Origin: Golubevia sp. BC0850
Taxonomy: Eukaryota; Basidiomycota; Exobasidiomycetes; Golubeviales; Golubeviaceae
Direction: 5' to 3'
NCBI GenBank assembly: GCA_012976225.1
Contig: JAAVVG010000002.1
Location: 620,001 to 684,000, forward strand
Length of the DNA stretch: 64,000 nucleotides
Shown: piece by piece, positions 33,058 through 45,277 of the stretch
How positions within the stretch are numbered: the first letter of the stretch is position 1
Layout of the letters: each line of letters starts with the position of its first letter
The notes under the pieces: model-generated
Seen by the model: the letters and a program-made list of their open reading frames with translations, nothing else
Database searches by the model: none
Told to the model about the DNA's origin: nothing
Position numbers and translations under genes: made by a program

Positions 33058-34232
33058 CTATATCTCTATCTTCACAAACCTCGGGTAAGTCTCTAGGTCG
33101 ATCACCTCTTCAACCAGTTCTCCGAGTCGAGGTAAGATGTCATCAACCAGCTTGAAATCAACTATAAGAGTCTTGAGAGGAAGCATCTTAATCCCATCTA
33201 CATCCAAACCTTCTGAGACGTTCTCCTTGCATCTCACAAGGAAGCTCGTTAATCTTTGGGAGTTGAGATCGTTATTTCTCAGTCTCAGCTCTTTTGACAT
33301 TGGATATCTTGAGTCTAGATGCAGATCGTCCCAATCGTTACGGTCGACCACCTCTATTCTAAGTTTGAGATGTATGAGACAGCTCATAGCTCTGCAGGGA
33401 AATGAAATCCTAGTACACTTATGATTGTCTCCGGAGAAGGGACGATCCAAGCCGGAAAGTAATTTGATTCCCAGATTTGAAGATTGGGAAACGCCAGAGG
33501 TCTGATCTCGCGGTCTCCATCCACGCTCTTTATGAATTCTATGTCCAGATGCTTCAGTGAATGACTTGAGGGTTCCAAGATATCTCTCCCTTCTCTGGAA
33601 GTTAACATCCACCCTATGATCAGCGAAGTGAGGTTGCTGAGAAGTTGACCAGCTAGTCCCAGAATATTTGTACTCTTCCAGATCCCTAAGACTTTGAGAT
33701 ATTTTCCCTCTCTTTCATGAAAGTCTTCCTGGCATTCTTGACTATCTTGGACTTCAATGAAGAGATTGGTAGTGCTCTCCCAATCTCTGTTGACCAGTCT
33801 GAATTCAATCAGTTGAGGGAGACTGTGAAGAAGAGCTGCCATGCTACGTGTTATGTCGTCTTCATACTCAAAACCGAGGTTGAAAATTCGAAGAATCTCC
33901 CTTGATCCTAACAGAATAGCAGGAAGACCAGAAGCAGGAGTAGGTTCATCTTCCTTGTCTTCCATTTCTCTTGCCTCGATGGACAACGAAATCTCTCTCA
34001 AAGTACTTTGGCTCTTGCTATCGAAAAATTCCAGAATGGTTTCTAGCTCTGAGTCTTTCCTTTCCTCTCCCAGGACGAGTCTGCGCCAGAGAGTTCTGTT
34101 TTGGTTGATGAGATCTGACCATTCCTTCCAAACTCTCCTAGTCTTGACCATTTGCTGGCAGTCTAATTTCTTGAAGGCTTCTAAGAGCACTTCGGATGGG
34201 AGTCTGTCGATCTTGGAAGCTGAAGAATCCAT
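33058..34232 (-). CDS. F-box protein with LRR-like region, frame change near the 3' end
   Basis: F-box proteins recruit substrates to SCF ubiquitin ligases through Skp1. Residues about 8-50 form an F-box (RLPSEVLLEAFKKLDCQQMV, RVWKEWSDLI, LWRRLVL). The following 250 residues contain degenerate leucine-rich segments (SLPQLIEFRLVN, LLSNLTSLIIGW, SHSLKHLDIEF, FPNLQIWE). The main frame stops near 33384. The C-terminal part (SCLIHLKLRIEVVDRNDWDD to VKIEI) continues in another frame from about 33390 to 33058 and matches the paralog at 57.5-58.7 kb. A good acceptor (TTTCCCTGCAG) sits at the junction, but no donor gives the right phase, so a one-base frameshift or an odd intron is likely. I chose the ATG at 34232 over 34301 by comparison with the paralog. 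Confidence 0.75.
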
Positions 34233-34996
34233 GGGAGAAAGCGGACTGAAGGGAAAACAGAACGAAAAGAAGAGAGTCGGAGAGACAGACCCTGATTCCA
34301 ACTTAAGTCGAGAGAGATTTGAAGGGTGGTCTCACGTTTTGATAGTTGAGTTTGAATAAAGAGCTAAAGGCGATTGTTGATGTGATGGTTGGGAAGAAAG
34401 AAGAGAAGATATCTTTTTGACTTTCTTCTCTCGGAGCCCACGCATCACGATTTACGACCTTTGTTCTTCCGAGATCCTTCCAATTTGAACCAAGAACCCT
34501 CGATAGAAGAGAGATAAAACCCTCAGATAGGTCATGTTGACAGCTGGTACTCGAGAGGCAGGAGGAATGTTCTTCGAGCTATTGCTCTCTCCCTGATCCC
34601 TCACTCTCTTTCACTCTCTCTCTCCTCTCCCTCCGAAAGTTATCCAAAGCAACCTTTGGGAATTTTCAATGGCTGTGCACTGACTGAAAATTGTTGCCAC
34701 ACAACTTGGCGTCGGCAGTATAGTCGTCGGGGTTGCGCTTCGACCTTCTCTCTTGAAGAAGCCTTTCCCTTCTTTCTTCTTCTCTCTCTCTCTCTCTTCG
34801 ACCAACATCTCTACGCAAAGAAAACAGAAAGTAGATTCGAGAAGAGCATTCTGCTTCCAATTAAAACAAGCCTTCAAAGTCGATTCTCACTTTCACACGG
34901 AGCTGCTAACTTGAACCAACGATTCTCCACACTTAAATTCAACGTACTCAACCAATTGAATTCGAATCTCACAACGACCAATCCGCAAACGCAAGA
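34233..34996. other. Divergent upstream region of F-box gene and PIL1
   Basis: Pyrimidine-rich tracts (34600-34630, 34770-34800) lie upstream of PIL1. Overlapping short frames on both strands are low complexity. I see no separate gene. Confidence 0.4.
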
Positions 34997-37996
34997 ATGT
35001 CACTCTTTCGTAACGCTCAACAAAAGATAGCTCATACTTCGACTGTGCCATCTCTTGGTAACAAAGAATTCAGGTGAGTAGTCAGTCTCTCTCACCCTCT
35101 TTCCATCCAATCCAACAGAGAATCGGCACAGCCTTCCATCCTGCTTTCCTTCTCAACAATTCCTAATCTTCACCTCACCTTCTCTTTCTCTCTTCCTACA
35201 GGAATCTTCAAGATGTAATCACGACAGAAAAGGATTTCGTCAAGAGTAATTCAAAAGCTCAGACCGATTGGAAGAAGAATTCAGAGGCTTTGAAGACTTG
35301 GGGTGAATCAGAAGGTGAAGATCTCAATGTGAGTATCAATGGACTCTTTTCGAATCTCGTATCTCATTCGCAATTATTATTGGCTCGATCGGGTGCTGAA
35401 TTTGCTCTACTGGAAGCGGAGGAGCGTAATTTGAAGTGAATGATAGGACAACCTTTGGATCACACTATCAATTCGGATCACTTTGCCCTCATATACAAGC
35501 AAGAAGTCAGACCAATGACTTCTTACGTTCAAGTTGAATCTAGATTCATAATCTCTGGACCATTTCCGATTGTTCAGAGTCAACTTCATTATGCTTCTCC
35601 CACTCACCCACCTTCCCTTCTCTTCCCTCTCAGGATGTCCTCTCCAAACTTTCCCTGCTCTTCAACCATTATGAAACCTCTCAAACCCGTTTCAATTCTC
35701 ATCTTTCAACCATTCGATTGCATTTCAAATCCTTACGTACACGAGAAGAGAGTCTATCAGATCTGAAATCTAGGAAAAGATCACTAGGTTCAAGGATTGA
35801 AGCTGTTGAAAAGAAATTGGCAAAAATGGGACCTGAAAACAAAGAGTTAATGAAAACAACGAGTATGTTGAAGGAATATAGAAGTGAGATGGAAGGGATG
35901 ATTATTGAGGTTAGGAATGAAGAAGCGGCTTTGGGAGATTTCAAGAGGAGAACTACTAAGGATGCAATGGGGTTGAAATGTGGCGGACTTTTGGAAATGG
36001 CTGAGAAGTTGACTGTGAGTTATGAAGGAGGTGGGAAGAGAAGGGAGGGGGGTGGAGTGGAGTCGCAGCAAGTGAGCTCGAGAAACAAGAGTCTCTAGAA
36101 TTCTCTGAATTCCATGCCGGCTTGATACTTTCGGAGACTTTCTCAATCGGAACCAGAAGTTTGAGGACAAATTCCGTGGTTCGTGAAGTTCTGACATCCT
36201 TCGCTTCTCTTTCCTCTTCACAGATTGTCGCAGAGATTGGAAAGCTGATGATTGAGGAAATCCCTCTCGACGTTACTGAACCGGGAATGCCTAGAAGGCA
36301 ATACGATGGTGAGTTCTCGAAACAATCTTAAATGGTAGCTCAAGAAAGCGCATTCATTCAACTCTTGCTGATCTGATCTTTCTTCCCTGTTCTTCCTCTC
36401 GCAGGTTTCTCCAAAACCGAGCAACTTCTTTCCGAGGCTACCAGATGTATCGCAGATGTTGGATTCGCTCCAGCTTCTTCTGGTCAAGGAGCTCAAACTT
36501 TCGGAGGTCATCAAAGAAGAGACACATCTCTGAATGGAATTGGAGAAGATGAAGAACGAGGAGCTGGAACTGAGAATTACGCAACTGATCCTTATGGACA
36601 AGGACAAGGAGCTTTTGCAGAAGATCAATACGATCAAGCCACTCCAACTGAAGGTTTCCAATCGACTCCAATCTATGCCAACAATCAAAGTACTTTCCGT
36701 ACAGGTCAATGGGCAGAATCTCAATCCCAAGGTCAATACGATTCTACAAATCCAAATGAAAGAGGAGAAACTGGATTGAGTACAGATGGAGGAGTTCAAG
36801 ATACAGCAGCTGATGAATGGGGAAGATCTGCAGGAGCAGCAATTGCTGGAGCTGGAAGTTTGGATGGACCTGATAGAGAAACTCAAGCTGCTCAAGAAGC
36901 TTATGGTAGAAGAGATTCTCAACAAGAAGTTGAAGACGAATATTCTAGTAAACCTGCTACTTATTCTGGAACTGAAGGAGGGGAAAACATCAATAAGGAA
37001 ACCAGTACCAATGGAAATGGATATCAATTAGAAGATGGACCTTCTTCTTCATCTTATGGAGTCAAACCAAGAAGTCGAGATAATTCTAATGAAGCACCAA
37101 TTCTTCCACCAATTACTACTTCTACACCTCTACCTTCTACCACTGGTGCTTTATCTCCTTCAACTCCATCTGCTGCTCCTATTTCTCCTTCAACTCCTGG
37201 TGCAGATCAAGACGATGCTTCTTACTTTGCCTCTATCGGTTCAACAAGAGCAGCTCAAGCTGCAGTTAGTAGAAGACCAAATTCACCTCCTTCAAGTCGT
37301 TACAGTGGAGTTCCAACTGTTGCGGTAGCTCAACCAGCTCTATCTTCAGCTTCAATTCAGAAATACGAACCAGCTCCAGAAGGAAGGAAAATGACAGCAG
37401 CTGCTTTCAGAAAAGGTTTCGCTAGAGTTCCTAGTGCTCAGAATGTTAGTGGAGGAGCTTCTTCTTCAGGTAATCTTGCTACTAGTTCAGGTAGAACTGG
37501 TCAAACAGGTGAAGAATCAGCTCCTGGAAGTTCAATTGGACATCAAGAAGATTCAAATTCTTCTGTTCAACCTTTAGCTATTAAGAAAAGGAATTCTTAT
37601 CAACCCCCTTCCAATTCGAATTCAACTATTAATCTTCAACAACAATCATTGGAAGGGATTGAAAATCCTGCTCCGGCTTATGATGCTGGAGGTGGTTCAA
37701 ATGCTGGAAATGAAAATCCTAGAGATTCAGTTTACGGTGGAATGGGAGATGATGGACAAGGATCTTATCATCATCAACAACAACAACCTCAACAGGCTAA
37801 CCAATATGCTTATAATGATCCTTATTCTAATGGCAATGGGAATGGAAATCCAGGAGGCTATCCAGATTATTCGAGACCTCAACAACCTTGGACGCAACAA
37901 GGTCCAGGTTCAAGGCCGACAAGTGCTCAAGGTCAGAGACCTCAATCTGGTCAACCTGCTGGATATTATCCAAGTTATCCTACTAGCGGATATTAG
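34997..37996 (+). CDS. PIL1: Eisosome BAR-domain protein Pil1/Lsp1 with long disordered tail
   Basis: Pil1/Lsp1 form the filaments beneath eisosomes (furrow-like plasma membrane domains). Five exons (34997-35073, 35202-35328, 35634-36014, 36224-36308, 36405-37996) join in phase to give 753 residues. Residues 1-250 are the BAR core: MSLFRNAQQKIAHTSTVP, EKDFVKSNSKAQTDWKKNSE, ALKTWGESEGEDLNDVLSKL, RLHFKSLRTREESL, a Lys/Glu coiled coil, and DVTEPGMPRRQYDGFSKTEQ, the last matching PVTPGETRPAYDGY of yeast Pil1. The remaining 500 residues are Gln/Ser/Pro/Gly-rich and disordered, with Asn-Gly and His-Gln repeats. Yeast Pil1 has only 339 residues, so the tail is the notable difference. Confidence 0.9.
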
Positions 37997-38414
37997 AGAA
38001 GGAGAAGAGAAACATGTTCGCCACTATCAGCTTATACCTTCCACTTGACTCTCTCTCTCTACCTACCACTCCAAGCTCTTCAATTTATACTTAGATTCCC
38101 CAAATTCTCTTATTTTCTACTCTTTAATTCGATGTCTTGGTTTCAGAAAGATGCTCTTTCTATATTCCCTTTTTGTGTTTCCCTCTTTGTCCTCTTGTTG
38201 TTCCAAAAACTGAATCGAAACCTTTGTTTTTGTTGTTTTTGATTCTGTAAATACCAAACCAACTAAGCTGTCGAAATACGATCAAGGCTTCTTAATTTTG
38301 CACTCTTTCACGTCATCTTCGGTATGCGACGGTCCGAGCACTATCTTTGTTATACCCCACCTTCTTGCTTCTTGCCTATTACTTTCCATATCCTCACCGC
38401 CTCACCAAGTCGTC
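37997..38414. other. PIL1 3' region and dehydrogenase upstream region
   Basis: T-rich 3' UTR-like sequence up to about 38280, then a short leader. Upstream ATGs at 38298 and 38325 could extend the next gene, but the extension is hydrophobic and not family-like. No other gene is seen. Confidence 0.4.
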
Positions 38415-39802
38415 ATGGTTAACGCAGATCAGTTAATCCGACTTTCTTCCAAGACGATCCTCAAACCAGTCTGGGGACATTTACTTCTCTTGTTAGCCAT
38501 CAGAAGAGTTGATCCATACAATTTTAGCTATCCTCTGCTCGGAACCGCCAATTCAAAAGCAAAGGCCAGAGAATTGCTCAAAGCTATCTTTTCAATTCTG
38601 TCAACTTCTAAATTGTTGACTCTATGGTTTTGGATCTTGACTCTAAGAACTATCAATCAAATCGGTCATCGATTGGTCATGAATCCGTTACCACCAAGGA
38701 AAATTCAATGGAGGAATCAAGTCGTCGTAGTCTCTGGAGGAGCTAGAGGTATCATGGGTAGAACTGTTGAATACCTTACAGATAGAGGTGCCAAGGTCGT
38801 GGCAGTTGATCTGGCAGATCATTCTCAGAATGGAAGGGAGTCTCTCTACATTAAAGCTGATGTCACAGATGAGAAAGCTTTGTTGGAGGCTAGAGAGAGG
38901 ATTGTCAAGAAGTTTGGAAAGATTACGTGAGTACAGAGAAGAAGAATCTGCAGAAGGTGAAGGGACTTCGATGGAGATGGAGAGAGATCCGGAAGCGAAG
39001 GAGAGTGAGAGTGAATGTCATTTTGGAAGTTCTAACAACTCTTCATCCTCTTGCATCCATTCTCGTGGAAATGAAACCTTCGACTTTCTATAGAATGGTT
39101 CTAGTAGGTCATGGATTAGCCAGGCATTCAATGATTCTAGACGATCCCAAAGCTTTCCCAGCATCTTATCAAACCAAGCTCATCGACGTCAATCTTTCAG
39201 GAGCTTATAATTTCATCAAAATCATGGGTCAAGATCTAGTAGCTAGAGGATCCAAAGGTGGACATATCTTAATCATGGGATCAGGAGCTGCTTATTCAGC
39301 TCTTCCAGCAAATTCAGGTTACAACGCTTCTAAAGCTGGAGTCGTTTCTCTCTACAATTCTCTTTCCATCGAACTTGATTATTGGTTCAAAGCAAAGAAT
39401 GTTAGAACTACTGTTTTCTGTCCTTTGAAGGTGAGTCAAATCAAAGCTTTTCTCCATCTCCTTCATCGACAATTTATCCCATCTCTCGATGTTCAAATTC
39501 TAAATCTCCCTTTCCTTTTTCAGGTCGAAAGTGAAATGACTAAAGGAAGAATGATTGATCAAAAGAATCAATTCTTATTTCCAACTTTGACTGTCAATGG
39601 TGTTGCCACTGACATCGTTGAAGCTCTTGAAAAGGATCAGTCGGGAATTATTTATACCCCTGCTACTGGAAGAGCTCTTGCTATACTCTCTGGAATACTT
39701 CCAGAATGGGTTATGAGAGCTAATTACAAAAGTTTGGGAGCTACTGAAACTTTTGTTGATTGGTATAGACAAAATAACAAGAAGATGGCTGCTGACCATT
39801 AA
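38415..39802 (+). CDS. Membrane-associated short-chain dehydrogenase/reductase
   Basis: Three exons (38415-38926, 39094-39430, 39524-39802) join in phase to give 375 residues. Residues about 15-90 hold hydrophobic segments (VWGHLLLLLAIRR, LLTLWFWILTL), then VVVVSGGARGIMGRTVEYL as the nucleotide-binding loop, VVAVDLAD as the second strand, a catalytic Ser in HILIMGSGAAYSA, and YNASKAG as the Tyr-x-x-x-Lys site. The overall plan and the C-terminal region (LFPTLTVNGVATDIVEAL) resemble the 17beta-HSD11/RDH10 group found on lipid droplets and ER. The usual NNAG motif after the fourth strand reads VGHG (TMVLVGHGLARHSM). This falls exactly at the exon 1-2 junction, which is phase-consistent. The substrate is unknown. 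Confidence 0.85.
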
Positions 39803-40159
39803 AAGAAGCATCTTTCCTTTCTCCTTTCATATCGGATCTGTTTACTTTTGATTTCTTACAATGCCTTTGCTCTTTTAATACACCTAATATATATCTCCTT
39901 TGGAAACATTTCGCTTCGCTTTGCACTTTTGTTTGGAGGATTGGAGCCTTGATGAATTGCGTAGCCTCTCTTTAAGTCTGATCACACATTTTTTGGGTTA
40001 CAGACAAAGTCAATAGCAAAGTACATGCAAAAGTTTGCTGCATAGACAGGTTGACGATTCTGTCGGCCCCTTCAGGGAAGAGAAGATCGACAATAAGGCA
40101 ATTCGATGCGTCTTGTTGCCCACCCACCCATTCAATTCAAGCATCTCTTCCTCTGAGTG
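39803..40159. other. Intergenic region between dehydrogenase and SKI2
   Basis: 3' UTR of the dehydrogenase followed by the SKI2 leader. No gene is seen. Confidence 0.4.
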
Positions 40160-43100
40160 ATGACCGATATTTCAGAGTCAAGCTCTGGAAATGGTAACAA
40201 CGATTCGATCTCTGATATCATCTCCAGAATCAGGAACACAACAACATCAGAAAGCTCTAGCGCAGAAGAAATCTCCACTCATCAATTACATCTACTAAAT
40301 GAGCTTGGATTACTGTCTTTGGATTCAGGATCAGGTCAAAGGATCGAAGGTTACAGTAGAGAAGATGTGAATGCTGCTTTGGAGAATAGATTCTTGACTC
40401 CAAAGAGGTCAGTGGGAGAGAAGCAGCTGGGAAGGTATCAAGTGTGAGTAACCCCCATCTATGAGAGTTGGAGGAGCGTGGTCCCTTAGGAGGAGATCTA
40501 ATTAATCGTATGGAATTATCGAATCCATTGTAAGAGAAGGGCAAGGGAGGAGGAGACAGAGATGAGCTGCCTCCAAGAGAAGGTAGAACAACAGATTGGA
40601 TCAGCTTTCTCTTCCTCTCCATACCCGTTGGTTAGCTACAATCAAAGCTACAATCTAAGTCAACGAGCAACATGAAACTAACTCTCAGTTCTGTTCGCCT
40701 TCTCGCAGCCACTGGCCTCATCAACCTTCCTACACCTCTCTCCTTCCACTCTCTCCAACTCCTTCTCAAACCTCTCTAACCTTCCTACGATCGGGTTTAG
40801 ATGGTCGAATAACTGGACATACAGAAACTACTGAATCTTCGAATTCTCAACTAAATGCCAAAGGAAGTACTTCCTTAAACAGAGCTCCAGCAGGAGGAGC
40901 CAACTTTGTCAGAGGAAAGAGTTCATTCGTTCCTTTTGAACCTGGAGGCTTGGAAGGAGCTGTCAAGAGAGAAGGAGAAGAGGAATATGATGAAGAAGGA
41001 ATCAAGACTGAAATTTTGGAGAAAGATGTGATGGAGATGGAGAGTGCTTTGTATTCTAGAAAAGGTGAGCCCAGGTATTTCGAGAGTGAAAATACGCTTT
41101 GAGATGAGATGCCTGACGTCCTTCGTGTTTCTTCTGATAGGTCTTCGATCTATTCCCCCTGGATTTACTAGAGGTCTCTTTGGAACTGGGGTGGAAGATG
41201 AGGAAGATGAAGATGAAAAAGAGGACGAACTTCACGATGCAGCTACAGGAATGAAACCTGCTCCTGTTTATAGACCTGCAGGAGTTGCTGGACCTTCAAC
41301 TTCTCAAGTGAGTGCTTGTCAGACTGTTGAAGAGTAGAGCTTGGGACAACGCTGACCTTCTCAACCCGACCTCACCTCACCTCCAGCCTCAACCTCAGGC
41401 CTCCGAGGCAACTAATGGCCCAACTCATGAAATGGATGCTGAACTGGATGAGTTACTTCCAGTAGAAGTACGTTTCCATCTTTGTTCTCCCTTCATTCTC
41501 CACGAGCCCAACTGACGAACTCTAAACCTCACTCATCCTTTCCACAGCGACCTCTCGTCTCAGCTCGACGAGTTCCAAAATCTACCAGCAAAAGGGATTG
41601 GGCTCACGTAGTAGATGTCAATCAAACTCTCTCAAACTTCCATGAATTAGTTCCAGACATGGCTCATAAATTCCCTTTCGAATTGGATAATTTCCAAAAA
41701 GAAGCTGTCTATCATTTGGAACAAGGAGATTCAGTCTTCGTCGCTGCTCATACTTCTGCTGGTAAGACCGTGGTTGCAGAGTATGCAATATCTCTAGCTC
41801 AGAAACATATGACTAGGTGTATCTACACTAGTCCGATTAAAGCTTTGTCTAATCAAAAATTTAGAGATTTTAAGGAAGTCTTTGGAGCTCAAAATGTTGG
41901 AATTTTGACTGGTGATGTTCAGATTAATCCGGAAGCTCCTTGTTTGATTATGACTACTGAGATTTTGAGGAGTATGCGTGAGTGTCAGCAGAGAGAATGA
42001 TTAGGGTAGGAAGTGTCAAATCGACTGACTTCGATTCGTTCTCTTTTCATCTGATTCAGTCTATCGAGGTGCTGATCTTATCAGAGATGTTGAATTCGTC
42101 ATCTTCGATGAAGTCCATTACGTTAATGATCTAGAGGTAAGAAATAACAAGTTCGGGTGCAAAAGAAACGATTGCGAAATCGAAAGTCTAATCCATTCTC
42201 TTCCTTTCCCCTTTCCTTCGCAGCGAGGAGTCGTGTGGGAAGAAGTCATCATTCTCTGCCCCTCCCACATCAATCTCATCCTTCTATCAGCCACCGTACC
42301 CAATACGAAAGAATTCGCGGACTGGGTGGGAAGAACCAAGAAGAAGGACATCTATGTCATCAGTACTCCAAAGAGACCAGTGCCTCTCGAGCACTTCTTG
42401 TATGCTGGAAAGGATCTCTTCAAGATCGTCGATGCTCGTGGTCAGTTCCTAAACAACGGAATCAAGGACGCTGGTGAATCTCTTCGTCGAAAGCAAGACA
42501 AAGACCGAGAAGCTGGACTTCTACCTCCCATCAGAGGCAGAGGAGGAGGAGCGGCTGGCGGTGCCAGAGGAGGCAGAGGTGGAGGTGCGAACTCGAGAGG
42601 AGGTCAGAGAGGTGCTATGGCTCCTTCACGAGGCCGAGGAGGAGGTGGAGGCGGCGGAGGAGGTAATTCAAGAGGAGGAGGTGACAAGAACCTCTGGATT
42701 CACATGATCGGTCTCTTGAAGAAGAAGTCGCTTCTTCCAGTGGTCGTCTTCGTTTTTTCAAAGAAGAGATGTGAGGAATACGCTGGAAGTATGCCGAACA
42801 CTGATCTGTGCAACGCCAGAGAAAAAAGTGAGGTTCATGTTATCATTGAGAAGAGTTTGACGAGGTTGAAAGGTTCGGATAGGAAGCTACCTCAAATCGA
42901 AAGGATGAGAGATCTGCTGAGTCGAGGGGTCGGGGTTCATCATGGTGGTCTACTTCCTATTGTTAAAGAGGTGAGTACTCTCCTCAGTCTGATTCCGAGG
43001 ACTTGATCGCTGACGACATCCCTTTCTCTTTCATCAGGTCGTCGAGATCCTTTTCGCAAGAGGGCTAGTCAAAGTTCTATTCGCTACCGAAACCTTTGCT

Positions 43101-45277
43101 ATGGGAGTCAACATGCCTGCAAGATCAGTAGTCTTCTCTGGAATTCGAAAACACGATGGTCACTCGTTCAGAGAACTTTTGGCTGGAGAATACACTCAAA
43201 TGTCAGGAAGAGCAGGTCGTCGTGGACTTGATCCAACCGGAGTAGTCATCATCAATGCAGCAGATGAACTTCCAGAAACAGCAATTCTTCACAAGATGAT
43301 GTTAGGTCAACCAACCAAGTTGTCTTCTCAGTTCAGATTGACTTACAACATGATTCTTAATCTGTTAACAGTTGAAGCTTTGAAAGTAGAGGAAATGATT
43401 AAAAGATCGTTTTCGGAGAATTCTTCTCAGAAGTTACTTCCAGAACAAGAAAAGAAAGTCAAGGAGATTGAGAAGGCTCTACTTAAGTTACCGAAATTGG
43501 ATGAAGCTAGAGAAGAGGATTTGAGTTGGAAGTATGATCTTTCTTTGGAAGCTGTAAGTTCTAATGAAGGTCTCTTGCAAATGGCTTTGGATCAACAGCA
43601 AGCCAGCAAGAACTTTGGAGCTGGAAGGGTAGTCATTCTTAGAGATTCGGTGAGTAGTTCATCGGTGGAGACCAATTCTTGAAATTTCAGGCGACTGACT
43701 CCTTTGCCTCTTTGTCTGCTTCTTGGCCTTCTCAGCACTTTTCCAACAGCCCTGCCGTGATAGTCAAGTCAGTAGCTCGACAAGAGTTCCTCGTGCTGGC
43801 TGCTGTGACTCCAGAACGAAAGAGTGGTTCCTTGGGTGAGTCTGTTGTTCCACAGAGAGAGCGAGATGAGCTGAGCTGACTTTCCTCGCCCTCCAACCCA
43901 CTCCGCAGACCTTCCTTCCGATAAAGTTCCTCCTCAGTGGCCGCCTCACTTGGCAGGCTACCCTACGTCTGGTCTGGTCTACGATCTGAGGGAGGTCCCT
44001 CTGTCCAGTTTTGCTCTCGTCACCAAACACACCCTCAAGATTGAACTCTCAATGATTCTGGCTCACAGAATCTCAGCAATGAATGCCACAGTCGAGCTAC
44101 TGATTCCGCTCATCTCTGAAATGTCCAAAGAATCCCAACTTCCAGAGGTGGACTGGTCAAAAGCTAGGCGACTTGACTTCCAGGAAATGATTCGTTCTCG
44201 AGATGGAGCTGCTGCAAGATTGGCTTCTTCTGAGATTGAAGATGGCGACAACTTCGAGAAAGAAGTAAGTAGACTGGCCTTTATTTCTACTCAGGTATCG
44301 CAGAGAATGTTGACTCATCTTTCTTTCTTTCTTCCCTTCCTACAGTACCGAATCATCGATTCTCAAAAGCGTCTCGAACGTCAGATCAACTCTTTACGAC
44401 TTGCTATTTCAGATCAGAACTTGGAACTCTTGCCAGACTACGAACAGAGAGTTGCGGTCTTACAAGCTTTGAGATTCGTGGACCCAATCTCACAGACGGT
44501 CTTGCTGAAAGGAAGAGTAGCCTGCGAAATCAATTCGGCTAACGAAAGGGAGCTGGTCTTGACGGAGCTCATCTTGGACAACACCTTCGCCAACTTCACT
44601 CCAGAAGAGACTGTTGCTTTGTTGAGTACCTTTGTCTTCCAGGAGAAGAGTGATAGTCAACCTGAATTGAATCCGAAGTTGGAAGAGGTGAGTCTTGACG
44701 AGTATGGAACAGATGCTGTAAAGTTTCTCTGATTCCTTCTTTCTTGGTCGCCTTTCTCTTACAGGGGTACTATGCTATCATGGCAGTAGCAGAGCGTGTT
44801 TCTGCAATTCAAATGGAGAACCGAGTCAACTTCGAAGACTATGCTCAATCTCTCAAGACTGGATTGATCGAAGTTGTCTACGAGTGGGCTCGAGGAATGG
44901 TGAGAATTTCTCTGCTACTTTGACTTGGTCCTTCTACTACACTCGAACAGTCTCTGATGTCCATATTGCTTTTCTTTCCTCCCCAACCAGCCCTTCGAAA
45001 AGATCACGGACTTGACTGACGTAGCTGAAGGAACCATCGTCCGTTGCATCACTCGATTGGATGAGACTTGTCGTGAGGTCAGAGATGCAGCCAGAGTGAT
45101 AGGAGATGCGGATCTCTTCACCAAGATGGAAGAATGTCAAGCTTTGATTCGGTGAGCTCGAAGAAGGGATGGAGAGCAGAACGCAGGCGATGAACGCAAA
45201 GACTGACTTTTCTTTCTACTTTCTTCCACCTAATTTCCAGACGAGATATTGTATTTGCTGCCTCTCTGTATTTCTAG
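40160..45277 (+). CDS. SKI2: Ski2 RNA helicase of the cytoplasmic Ski/exosome complex
   Basis: Ski2 threads mRNA into the cytoplasmic exosome for 3'-5' decay. Fourteen exons (40160-40443, 40708-41063, 41141-41307, 41387-41467, 41548-41977, 42060-42136, 42224-42970, 43038-43649, 43736-43835, 43909-44264, 44346-44687, 44765-44899, 44991-45151, 45241-45277) join in phase to give 1294 residues. Helicase motifs: [20 protein letters not shown] with Walker [26 protein letters not shown] box in [51 protein letters not shown] and [10 protein letters not shown]. An RGG-rich insert of about 50 residues (RGRGGG repeats) sits before DKNLW in the first half of the core. The C-terminal helicase domain ends [12 protein letters not shown], the usual end of this family. 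The last exon has only 37 nt. Confidence 0.96.

Noticed and set aside
36218-37027. A 269-codon minus frame over PIL1
   Set aside because: It is the antisense of the PIL1 tail, whose exons are phase-consistent; Ser/Ile bias comes from the opposite strand.
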